This document shows, piece by piece, positions 1 through 5,180 of a DNA stretch of 5,180 bases. Origin of the DNA: Nitrospirota bacterium. Lineage in GTDB: Bacteria > Nitrospirota > Nitrospiria > Nitrospirales > UBA8639. The notes under the pieces were generated by a model. That model was not told the DNA's origin and did not search any database. It saw nothing but the letters and a program-made list of their open reading frames with translations. Location of the stretch: the NCBI GenBank assembly GCA_020348185.1, contig CP070743.1, positions 426,342-431,521 of the forward strand, given 5' to 3'. Position 1 is the first letter of the stretch; each line of letters starts with the position of its first letter. The position numbers and the translations under genes are program-made.

Positions 1-1049
1 GTTCCCTCTGGTAAAGCCTCGGCCTTGCCGTAGTGAAGAATCCGATTAAATGAGGGAGCGATTTGATGTTGTTCCTGACTTGTGAGGCCTATGAACCAAG
101 AGGTATCCGTGTCATTGAGCACACGTTTGTAAAGAGCATCTAAGCCTTCCACGTACTGGGAGGGAAGATCGGATCCCAGGGAATGCTTCAGAAGGAATTG
201 AACCTGCTCGTAATCGTGTTTAATGCGGGCCTTGGTGATCGATCGAATCGATACAGGTTTTTGATGGTTATAGGTGAGACCGGCAGATCGGCGGAAGCAG
301 TCCATAGCTTCTTCCATGTGTTGCTGCCATAAGGAGGTCAGTCCTAGGTGATAATGCGCGTTGGCATAGTAAGGTTTATGCACCACGGCCTGCTGAAATG
401 ACGATTTGGCTTCTTCCAGCCGACCCTGTTCCTTATAGGCGACACCTAAATTGTTCAAGGCTTCGGCATGAACCGGGTTAAGCTGCAACGAAGCTCGATA
501 TTCATCAATAGCTCCGTCGATATCCCCTTGCTCCTTCAGGACGACGCCAAGATTATTATGTGTCTCAGCGGAACGCGGGTTGATTTTCAGGACGGCGTGA
601 AACGCTTGAGCGGCTGAATCCAGCTTCCCTTGCGCTCGAAAGACATTGCCGAGATTGCTTTGGGCTTCCGTATAAGAAGGGTTCAGCGTCAGGGCTTTTT
701 CATAAGCAGAAGTGGCCTCATCGAGTCGACCTGCCTTCTCCAGGACAAGTCCTAGATTAAAATGGTAATGGGGTTTGGTCGAATTAATGGAGATGGCTTT
801 TGAGATAAGCTGGATGGCCTTGGAATTATCTCCTTGTTGGTGTGCGACGAGGCCCAGGAGATGGAGCGCATCAACATGAGAAGAGTCGTGCGTCAGGATA
901 CGCGCATACAACTCTTCTGCTTGCTGGAATCGACGAGCCTGATGATGGGAAACCGCTTCCGAAAATAGCGTTCGGATTTGGAGTGGCTGGACCTCACTCC
1001 CGGGTTGCTTACCTGATTTTTCCTGCCCTCGACGCTCTGCCCGGTTCAT
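1..1049 (-). CDS. TPR-repeat protein, 3' end cut by window edge
   Basis: The frame is open for 349 codons from ATG at 1049 to the left edge. An in-frame TGA lies 12 nt upstream of this ATG, so no earlier start is possible. An AGGAG sits 13 nt upstream, which is rather far. The N-terminus MNRAERR is typical of bacterial SPINDLY/OGT-like TPR proteins. Residues 25-262 form seven TPR units with an exact 34-residue period. Their NLG/HLG cores fall at 98-100, 132-134, 166-168, 200-202 and 234-236, and each unit ends in an LxxNP-like turn. TPRs are protein-binding solenoids. After them comes a non-TPR segment (263-349) containing KHDYEQVQFLL and FNRILHY. From memory, similar segments precede 2OG-Fe(II) oxygenase-like domains in long TPR proteins, so a catalytic C-terminal domain beyond the edge is likely but unseen. 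No signal peptide is visible. The TPR assignment is secure; the enzyme class is a guess. Confidence 0.88.
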   Translation of the reverse strand, partial: MNRAERRGQEKSGKQPGSEVQPLQIRTLFSEAVSHHQARRFQQAEELYARILTHDSSHVDALHLLGLVAHQQGDNSKAIQLISKAISINSTKPHYHFNLGLVLEKAGRLDEATSAYEKALTLNPSYTEAQSNLGNVFRAQGKLDSAAQAFHAVLKINPRSAETHNNLGVVLKEQGDIDGAIDEYRASLQLNPVHAEALNNLGVAYKEQGRLEEAKSSFQQAVVHKPYYANAHYHLGLTSLWQQHMEEAMDCFRRSAGLTYNHQKPVSIRSITKARIKHDYEQVQFLLKHSLGSDLPSQYVEGLDALYKRVLNDTDTSWFIGLTSQEQHQIAPSFNRILHYGKAEALPEG

Positions 1050-1151
1050 GGAAGCGTTTCAACTCCTGAATGCTCGACCGAAGGAAGTATTGCTGATAGA
1101 AGCGTATGCTCTTTTGATCGTTTTTGTAAAGGTCTTCATTGTCCGAAATAC

Positions 1152-1172
1152 TTTGAGATTTGAGATCTGAAA
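1152..1172. repeat. Three tandem heptamers (YYYGARA type)
   Basis: Read on the plus strand the units are TTTGAGA, TTTGAGA and TCTGAAA, placed back to back. They lie in the 141-nt gap between the HEAT-repeat gene and the TPR gene, just beyond the hairpin that follows the HEAT gene. The same heptamer pattern recurs at 4443-4470. The function is unknown. Short tandem heptamers between genes are known from some bacteria, notably cyanobacteria. Confidence 0.6.
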
Positions 1173-1173
1173 T

Positions 1174-1190
1174 TACCCCCATAGGGGGTA
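1174..1190 (-). terminator. Hairpin directly after the HEAT-repeat gene, weak terminator
   Basis: TACCCCC, TAT, GGGGGTA form a perfect 7-bp stem with a 3-nt loop. It begins at the base next to the TAA stop of the minus-strand HEAT-repeat gene. The minus strand continues AATTTC, so the T-run is short and intrinsic termination may be weak. The other strand has no better T-run. It could also act as a 3' RNA-stabilising stem. Confidence 0.45.
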
Positions 1191-2261
1191 TTATCCAGTA
1201 TGAGCGTCCGGGTTGAGTTGCCAGAGACTCCAAGTCAAAGCCTCCCGAAGTTCCTGCATTTCTTGGGAACTGGATGGGTCAGTCCAAGCTTCATGATTCA
1301 ACTTTTCCAGAACCGGCACGGCTTCTTGGTCGCCGAGCTTTCCTAAGGCTCTGACAATTTCGGTTTTCACGGGAATTTCGGTGTCTGGTTTCTGAAGCGA
1401 ATGAACGAGCGGGGTGTAAACCCTGGTTTGGGCGCTGTGCGTGGCGATCTCTCCCAACCCCTTGACCGCCGCAATTTTCAGTTCCGGTGTTTCGGCTGTC
1501 TGGAGAAGACCTACCAGGGTCGCTTCCGCTTGTTCCCCTTGCTGGCCCAGGGCAATGGCAGCCTGTGGGGCCAAAACCGGATCATTCAAAGCCTGCGTCA
1601 GGGTAGGAAGAACCGAGGGGTCAGAGTTACTCCCTAATAAGGGAATAATCTTGAGCTTGAGGCTCTGGTCAATTTCCGTCCGTTGCATTAGATTGATCAG
1701 TCGATCGGCTTGTTCCCATTCCGCGGTCAGGAGTAGTGGGAAATCATCATGCTTCAATTTTATTGAAAGTTCGGTGAGGGCGTATTCACCGGAATTTTTT
1801 TTCTCCTTCTTCTTAGCGGCTTCCATGGCGTCTTTGAAGTCAGTCCGAACTTCGATTCGCCAGTCAAATTGTTCCCCATTCAAGCCGTAAGTGATTTGGC
1901 AGGCCGGCCCTGTCCATCCCGGTAAAGGAGAATGCAACGAATCGGCATCGCCTCCGTAGGTCGAGGGCCCCGTTCGCGTCTTTCGCTCCTCACATTTCAC
2001 TTTCACCACCACGTCATGGGATATTTCCTCGTCCTTTATAATGGTATATCCAATTTCTTGAAACCGATTGGTGACCACATGCTGGATTTCTTGTGGATCC
2101 ACTAGTCCCTTCTCGGTTAAAGCCACGGTTTCGAGCGAAATATTTTGGGCGTTCTTCAGGTGGGTTTTTTCTGCAGGGGTGAGGGCTCGCTGACGAGAAA
2201 ACGCCTGGTCCGTTGTCAGACTGACCAAAAGGAAACAAATAATGACAGTGAAGACTTGCAT
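1191..2261 (-). CDS. Secreted HEAT-repeat protein of unknown function
   Basis: This is 356 residues from ATG at 2261 to TAA at 1191. AAAAGGA lies 8 nt upstream of the ATG, a good ribosome site. Residues 1-22 look like a signal peptide: a hydrophobic stretch VFTVIICFLLVSL, then a polar region ending near AFS-RQ. No lipobox cysteine is present, so a soluble periplasmic or exported protein is expected. Residues 25-180 resemble no family I recognise. They hold the only two mature cysteines, C90 and C121, which could form a disulfide, and a charged patch KKKEKK near 150-155. Residues about 199-350 are alpha-helical HEAT or PBS-lyase-like repeats, with cores such as LKLKIIPLLG, APQAAIALG, LKIAAVKGLG and KTEIVRALGKLG. 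These usually bind proteins. The gene probably has its own promoter in the divergent region upstream. It is a real gene; its function is unassigned. Confidence 0.87.
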   Translation of the reverse strand: MQVFTVIICFLLVSLTTDQAFSRQRALTPAEKTHLKNAQNISLETVALTEKGLVDPQEIQHVVTNRFQEIGYTIIKDEEISHDVVVKVKCEERKTRTGPSTYGGDADSLHSPLPGWTGPACQITYGLNGEQFDWRIEVRTDFKDAMEAAKKKEKKNSGEYALTELSIKLKHDDFPLLLTAEWEQADRLINLMQRTEIDQSLKLKIIPLLGSNSDPSVLPTLTQALNDPVLAPQAAIALGQQGEQAEATLVGLLQTAETPELKIAAVKGLGEIATHSAQTRVYTPLVHSLQKPDTEIPVKTEIVRALGKLGDQEAVPVLEKLNHEAWTDPSSSQEMQELREALTWSLWQLNPDAHTG

Positions 2262-2322
2262 GAGTAGAATCCTTTTCTTTATTTCTCCATATTAAGAATA
2301 CGAAGCCAAGGGTTAATTTAAT

Positions 2323-2352
2323 ATCATATCGTGTACTCTGTCTTTGGGTGAA
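2323..2352 (-). promoter_or_regulatory. Candidate sigma-70-type promoter for the HEAT-repeat gene
   Basis: On the minus strand, TTCACC (2352-2347) is followed by an 18-nt spacer and TATGAT (2328-2323). The -10 box matches the consensus at five of six bases and the -35 at four. It would leave a leader of about 55 nt before the ATG at 2261. The assignment is by eye. Confidence 0.4.
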
Positions 2353-2439
2353 CCCTTTTGGGAATGAATTTTTTAAAGGTGCCATCAGAATCAGTTTGGC
2401 CTTTTTAAATTCCAACTTTCAAGGATCTGGTTCGTTACA

Positions 2440-2469
2440 TTGAGACAAATGATGGTGTAGGGTTCGAAT
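2440..2469 (+). promoter_or_regulatory. Weak candidate promoter for the small membrane-protein gene
   Basis: TTGAGA (2440-2445), an 18-nt spacer and TCGAAT (2464-2469) lie 20 nt before the ATG at 2490. The -35 box matches at five of six bases and the -10 at only four. No better candidate is visible on this strand. Confidence 0.25.
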
Positions 2470-2489
2470 ATACAAAAGATGGGTAGCCG

Positions 2490-2798
2490 ATGAAAAAAAC
2501 AGTATTTGTTATAGGGTTGGTGGCCTTATTGCCGATATTCGCCGTAGCTGTTCAGATTAATCGGACACAGCCTGATTATTTTGTTTTGACCCGGCAGGCC
2601 TTGGCATTGGAGGGTCTATGGTTGGTCTTGGCCTACCTGGGCTGGTTAGGAACCCGTTGGCAGCGCGGACACTGGGATGCCAATGCTCTGAGTGCTTCCT
2701 CGGATCGACGACGTTTTCTGCTGGTGGGAATGCTGATTGGTGCCCTGTTATCGATTTGGGGGGGATATCTCGGAATTATTGAACGAGTAATTTGGTAG
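2490..2798 (+). CDS. Small three-helix membrane protein, function unknown
   Basis: This is 102 residues from ATG at 2490 to TAG at 2798. An in-frame TAG two codons before the ATG fixes this as the first possible start. The ribosome site is poor (GATGGG). Three hydrophobic segments are visible. Residues 4-22 could be a signal anchor or an uncleaved first helix. Residues about 38-56 are rich in L/W/Y/G, and 74-97 begin after SDRRRF and hold GMLIGALLSIWGGYLG. The RWQRGHWD loop at 56-63 and the DRRR at 72-75 suggest that the connection between helices 2 and 3 faces the cytoplasm. I recognise no family or catalytic motif. It is the only plus-strand gene here, and its stop codon lies 8 nt from that of the convergent rusA gene. 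The regular hydrophobic pattern and isolated position support a real gene. Confidence 0.75.
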   Translation: MKKTVFVIGLVALLPIFAVAVQINRTQPDYFVLTRQALALEGLWLVLAYLGWLGTRWQRGHWDANALSASSDRRRFLLVGMLIGALLSIWGGYLGIIERVIW

Positions 2799-2806
2799 AG
2801 AAGGTT

Positions 2807-3409
2807 TCAAGGTTTAGACTGCCGAATCGTGTGAGATTTGACTCTGCCGGATCCTGGAATGGAATGATGGCGGGGGGAGGTCCGTTTGACCTGAAACTTG
2901 GTATTTTTGGATGTTCGGGTTTTTGGCAATTTGGTTTTTGTGGGTGTAATCGAAAGACTGCATTCCATTCTCGGGCAGTTGGCATCAATCGCTTTGTAGA
3001 GGTGAATTTCAACAATCCGGTTATCATTGATGTCCAATGCATCACATATCGCATCTTGGGCAATTTTTAACCCACCGTCGATGTCACGCCTGAGAGCCGA
3101 GGTAAAGAAAAATCTGATTGATAATTTTAAAGCGTCTGTGCGCAGATTTTTGAGCAAATCCATCCTCTCGGATGAACGCATTAAGGCTGCCAGGATCTGT
3201 TGGGCAACATTGGCTTTATACCGGCGTCCCTTTGATGATAAGACTCGACGCCCATTTACCGTCGCGTATTGGTGGTTAATACTTGGTGGGACGGGAAGAG
3301 CCAGGACAAGTTTTTTGGTTGTGATCGAAAGGAGCGTTTCTTGAGGGAATCCCCCTACTGCTGTTCTGGAGGAAACAATCGATTGGGGATGAATGCGCCG
3401 AAAAGCCAT
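2807..3409 (-). CDS. rusA: RusA-family Holliday-junction resolvase (endodeoxyribonuclease)
   Basis: RusA enzymes are small Mg2+-dependent dimeric nucleases that cut four-way DNA junctions; many are phage-derived. From ATG at 3409 the protein has 200 residues. The fold starts near residue 33 (LALPVPPSINHQY), then NGRRVLSSKGRRY, then the active-site block RRDIDGGLK. D109, D111 and K115 match the DxD and lysine of E. coli RusA, and D129 in INDNRI matches the third aspartate. The frame stays open to a TTG at 3538, 5 nt after the mraZ stop, which would give 243 residues. I prefer the ATG because the 43 extra codons are Ser/Leu/Pro-rich with few G-starting codons. Neither start has a good ribosome site. 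Residues 155-200 form a basic, Lys/Thr-rich tail that the family does not need. It probably shares the mraZ transcript. The family call is firm; the ends are not. Confidence 0.85.
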   Translation of the reverse strand: MAFRRIHPQSIVSSRTAVGGFPQETLLSITTKKLVLALPVPPSINHQYATVNGRRVLSSKGRRYKANVAQQILAALMRSSERMDLLKNLRTDALKLSIRFFFTSALRRDIDGGLKIAQDAICDALDINDNRIVEIHLYKAIDANCPRMECSLSITPTKTKLPKTRTSKNTKFQVKRTSPRHHSIPGSGRVKSHTIRQSKP

Positions 3410-3543
3410 GAGTAATGAAGGAGGTTTCTGTGATCCTCGAAATGTCTTCCCCAGGGGTAGCTTTCGTTTGAGAAGGGAAAGCGATGTGACTTGAGTTGAG
3501 GAAAGAAGGGTTGAGTGATAGGACCCGGTCGAGGGCAAGGGAT

Positions 3544-3984
3544 TTATAGAAGGTTTAAAAATTTTCCAATATTTTGTTCGAAATTTTCTTCATTACGCAT
3601 GATGTAGCGCCGCCACTCTGAAGGGTTCCAGATTTCAAGGCGGTGATACATACCAACTATGACAATCTCCTGATCCTCGTCAATCGGAATAACTTTTCTC
3701 AGGCGTCCAGGGATGAGGATGCGTCCGGCCTTATCCATTTCAGAGGAGGCAGCTTCGGCCACAACAAAGTGCATAAACATACGACTTTGGTCTTCATCAA
3801 AGGTTTCTTGGGCCCGATCCAGAATTTTTTGCCATTCTGCGAGGGGATAGGTTGAAAGAGGGAGATCCTGCCCTTTCAAAAAAACCACACTCTGCCCCTG
3901 AGCTTCTAATTGTTCTCGCAGGGGGCTAGGGACCAAAAAACGCCCTTTTTCATCTAACTTGCATGGATACTGGCCGGCGAACAT
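3544..3984 (-). CDS. mraZ: Transcriptional regulator MraZ
   Basis: MraZ is a DNA-binding protein of the AbrB/SpoVT superfamily that forms rings and controls the division and cell-wall cluster, usually including its own promoter. From ATG at 3984 it has 146 residues, close to the usual 140-155. Both DxxxR half-domains are present: LDEKGRFLVPSPLR (D11, R15) and MDKAGRILIPGRLR (D84, R88). The typical GMYHRLEIWNPSEW follows near 111-124. A TTG three codons upstream (3993) could also start translation, but MFAGQY matches the usual MFxG beginning, and a GGAA sits a little upstream. The gene has its own strong promoter. The next gene in the same direction is rusA, not the expected rsmH. No TGGG-type MraZ box is visible on the coding strand before the gene. 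Confidence 0.97.
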   Translation of the reverse strand: MFAGQYPCKLDEKGRFLVPSPLREQLEAQGQSVVFLKGQDLPLSTYPLAEWQKILDRAQETFDEDQSRMFMHFVVAEAASSEMDKAGRILIPGRLRKVIPIDEDQEIVIVGMYHRLEIWNPSEWRRYIMRNEENFEQNIGKFLNLL

Positions 3985-4027
3985 GGCATTCAAGTTCCAA
4001 GAAAATGTCGAAAAAAACCTTGGTAGT

Positions 4028-4055
4028 AGGATACAACAGGAAAATCAAATGTCAA
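4028..4055 (-). promoter_or_regulatory. Promoter for mraZ-rusA
   Basis: A perfect TTGACA (4055-4050 on the minus strand), a 16-nt spacer and TATCCT (4033-4028) lie 44 nt before the mraZ ATG. This is the best promoter match in the window. It sits wholly in the gap after the zinc-ribbon gene, so mraZ can be expressed apart from the upstream genes. On the opposite strand the -10 region carries AGGA twice, 10 nt apart (4028-4031 and 4038-4041), which might be a regulator site. Confidence 0.65.
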
Positions 4056-4060
4056 GTATT

Positions 4061-4072
4061 TCTCCTAGGAGA
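4061..4072. promoter_or_regulatory. Perfect 12-bp palindrome at the end of the zinc-ribbon gene
   Basis: TCTCCTAGGAGA reads the same on both strands. It contains the TAG stop of the zinc-ribbon gene and ends 5 nt before the -35 box of the mraZ promoter. It has no loop, so it fits a dimeric protein site better than a terminator. It may be chance. Confidence 0.3.
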
Positions 4073-4418
4073 TTGTCTCGTCCGCATCAGGAATAGAGGG
4101 GGCCATATGATCTCCCTCCATCCCTTCGAGAGCTTCGTCCAAGTCCCCACCTAAGTCTTCACCCATTTCACTGCTCATTTTTTTCATAATTCGGGCCATG
4201 CTCTTAGGGTCATTTTCATCAAGATCCCCGAAGTTGCTTGGATCGGCTAAGGCCTCCATTCTGGCCTCTTCAGATTTCGGAGCTGCAAACCTGGACATCA
4301 GTCGTTCGAGGTTGTCACTTTGACAAAATTTACAGGCCACTGACGTTTGGGCTGGTTTTAATATGAGAAGAACGTTTCGCTTTTGACAGTCAAGGCACCG
4401 ATATTCGTAGATCGGCAT
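4065..4418 (-). CDS. FmdB-family small zinc-ribbon protein
   Basis: This is 117 residues from ATG at 4418 to TAG at 4065. The N-terminus MPIYEYRCLDCQK, with a second CxxC later (C8, C11 and C29, C32), is the standard FmdB/CxxC_CxxC_SSSS zinc ribbon. A linker SRFAAPKSEEAR follows. The C-terminal half (about 66-103) is acidic and helical, with DPKSMARIMKKM and EMGEDLGGDLDEALEGM. The family was named after a putative regulator of an amide/formamide operon, but its general function is unknown; metal binding is the only safe prediction. No clear Shine-Dalgarno precedes the ATG. The gene lies 64 nt downstream of comF on the same strand, with a heptamer repeat in the gap, and is probably cotranscribed with it. 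I am sure of the domain and not of the role. Confidence 0.92.
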   Translation of the reverse strand: MPIYEYRCLDCQKRNVLLILKPAQTSVACKFCQSDNLERLMSRFAAPKSEEARMEALADPSNFGDLDENDPKSMARIMKKMSSEMGEDLGGDLDEALEGMEGDHMAPSIPDADETIS

Positions 4419-4442
4419 AGGTGGACCCGGTATTCTTTTTTA

Positions 4443-4470
4443 CTTGAAACCTGAAACCCGAAACTTGAAA
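4443..4470. repeat. Four tandem heptamers (YYYGAAA)
   Basis: The plus-strand units CTTGAAA, CCTGAAA, CCCGAAA and CTTGAAA stand back to back and are followed by CC. They fill much of the 64-nt gap between comF and the zinc-ribbon gene. Only the pyrimidine positions vary. The three-unit repeat at 1152-1172 follows the same pattern. It does not form a strong hairpin. Its role is unknown. Confidence 0.7.
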
Positions 4471-4482
4471 CCGCTTCTTAGC

Positions 4483-5180
4483 CTACACCATTCTCGCCAA
4501 CGTGACAACATAGACATGGCTGACGCCGGCTTTTCGAAGCGCTTTGGCGCATTCATTGACGGTGGTACCCGTCGTGAACACATCGTCGACGAGGAGGATA
4601 CTTTTATCACGCAGGATTGTGGGTTGAGTCACAACAAAAGAACGTCGGAGATTTTTGATCCGATCTTTTCGTCTTAAGGAAGTTTGGGGTGTGGTCGGGC
4701 GGATCCGCACTAAAGTGGAATACGAAATTGGAAGACCAAGTTGTGTGCTTAAAGGAAAGGCCAACAAGAGTGACTGATTATATTCTCTTTCTCGTAGTCG
4801 GGTAGGATGCAATGGTACCGGAAGAATGACATCAATTGTAGGCAAAGGCGTCAAAGCCTTCAGGAGTAAGGTAGCTAGTGGACCAGCCAATGAAATTTTT
4901 CCTTGATACTTAAATAATCCGATAGCTTCCTTTAGGGGAGATTTGTAAGGATAGAATGTCCAGGCTCGAGTAAATGCCGGTGGGTGGAGTCGACAATTTG
5001 CACACTGATGGATGGGATTGTAGAGGAGGGAATTTTGAGAGGGAAATGGCAGACTGCACCGTTGGCATGTTGGACCCATAATCGGGCAAAGGGGAGACCA
5101 GCAGTGATCACAGAAAAAGGGAGTCGAATCCCCCCAAAGCGCTTCACCACAGTTTCTACAGTTCTCTGGAAGAATGGCAT
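4483..5180 (-). CDS. comF: ComF-family phosphoribosyltransferase-like protein, 5' end cut by window edge
   Basis: The stop is TAG at 4483. The reading frame stays open to the right edge, giving 231 visible residues. An ATG at 5079 (residue 34) is not the true start, because the ComF zinc-binding region continues upstream of it as PENCRNCG and FCDHCW. Cysteine pairs lie at 7/10, 23/26, 38/41 and 59/62, as expected for the N-terminal double zinc ribbon. Then come the family motifs: YKSPLKEAIGLFKYQGK, VILPVPLHPTRLREREYNQS, and the PRPP-binding loop ILLVDDVFTTGTT (about 194-206). Only a few N-terminal residues seem to be missing. ComF proteins support DNA uptake during transformation in Bacillus and Haemophilus, where ComFC/GntX-type members act in the cytoplasm on incoming single strands. 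The family is also common in bacteria not known to be competent. The identification is secure, but a competence role here is not shown. Confidence 0.95.
   Translation of the reverse strand, partial: AILPENCRNCGEALWGDSTPFFCDHCWSPLCPIMGPTCQRCSLPFPSQNSLLYNPIHQCANCRLHPPAFTRAWTFYPYKSPLKEAIGLFKYQGKISLAGPLATLLLKALTPLPTIDVILPVPLHPTRLREREYNQSLLLAFPLSTQLGLPISYSTLVRIRPTTPQTSLRRKDRIKNLRRSFVVTQPTILRDKSILLVDDVFTTGTTVNECAKALRKAGVSHVYVVTLARMV

Larger units (their letters stand above)
2262..2489. other. Divergent intergenic region
   Basis: These 228 nt separate the minus-strand HEAT gene from the plus-strand membrane-protein gene. The region is AT-rich near 2281-2330 and again near 2365-2420. It holds one plausible promoter on each strand, listed separately. 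It also has a spaced inverted repeat ATATTAA (2289-2295) / TTAATAT (2318-2324) just downstream of the minus-strand -10 box. I see no RNA gene or convincing operator. An open minus-strand frame runs across it but shows no protein-like composition. Confidence 0.6.

Noticed and set aside
1009..1233. 74-codon minus-strand frame across the HEAT-TPR gap
   Set aside because: It overlaps the end of the HEAT gene and the start of the TPR gene in another frame, spans the hairpin and heptamers, and has no family resemblance.
1441..1890. 149-codon plus-strand frame
   Set aside because: It is antisense to the HEAT-repeat gene, and its Ser/Arg/Cys-rich product is typical of a shadow frame.
2014..2415. 133-codon minus-strand frame over the start of the HEAT gene
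   Set aside because: Most of it lies inside the HEAT gene in another frame. The latter has the signal peptide and ribosome site, whereas this product has no domain-like pattern.
2776..3063. 95-codon minus-strand frame that could be a frameshifted RusA C-terminus
   Set aside because: The main rusA frame covers the whole fold without interruption, and this frame shows no RusA motif or other recognisable domain.
3027..3344. 105-codon plus-strand frame
   Set aside because: It is antisense to the RusA catalytic core, which shows clear conserved motifs on the minus strand.
2807..3409. Prophage remnant around the RusA gene
   Set aside because: No integrase, phage structural gene, attachment site or tRNA is present, and the neighbours are housekeeping-type genes.
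4483..5079. ComF starting at the ATG at 5079
   Set aside because: This would cut off the first zinc-binding region (CRNC and CDHC), which continues in frame upstream.
4932..5180. 82-codon minus-strand frame starting with ATG at the right edge
   Set aside because: It overlaps ComF in another frame; the ComF frame carries the four CxxC pairs through this stretch.

Overview
The window is an ordinary-looking stretch of bacterial chromosome, about half G+C. It holds seven protein genes, two of them cut by the window edges. Six lie on the minus strand and one on the plus strand. I see no RNA gene, insertion sequence, CRISPR array or integrase. The taxonomic guess is a Nitrospirota-like bacterium, possibly a marine Nitrospira. 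It rests only on the overall feel of the proteins: the acidic-tailed FmdB-type zinc ribbon, TPR and HEAT proteins rich in Q/E/K, and YYYGARA heptamer repeats between genes. It is an inference, not a demonstrated placement.

Right half (about 2807-5180, all minus strand, read right to left): a ComF-family phosphoribosyltransferase-like protein (5' end outside the window), a small FmdB-type zinc-ribbon protein, the transcription regulator MraZ, and a RusA-type Holliday-junction resolvase. A good sigma-70-type promoter (TTGACA, 16 nt, TATCCT) lies directly in front of mraZ, so mraZ and rusA probably form one transcript. ComF and the zinc-ribbon protein probably form another. In most bacteria mraZ opens the division and cell-wall cluster and is followed by rsmH. 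Here it is followed by rusA, which is the most unusual piece of gene order in the window.

Middle (2262-2806): a 228-nt divergent intergenic region with a plausible promoter on each strand, then a 102-residue three-helix membrane protein of unknown function on the plus strand. That gene converges on rusA with only 8 nt between the two stop codons.

Left half (1-2261, minus strand): a secreted protein with a unique N-terminal half and C-terminal HEAT repeats, then a hairpin directly after its stop codon and a short heptamer repeat. After these comes a protein with seven exact 34-residue TPR units that runs off the left edge. Its last visible part looks like the lead-in to a 2OG-Fe(II) oxygenase-like or related C-terminal domain.

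The genes do not form one obvious pathway. I found no convincing new defence or mobile system. The points worth a second look are the mraZ-rusA pairing, the odd composition at both ends of the rusA reading frame, the shared heptamer repeats at two intergenic sites, and a perfect 12-bp palindrome at the end of the zinc-ribbon gene beside the mraZ promoter.
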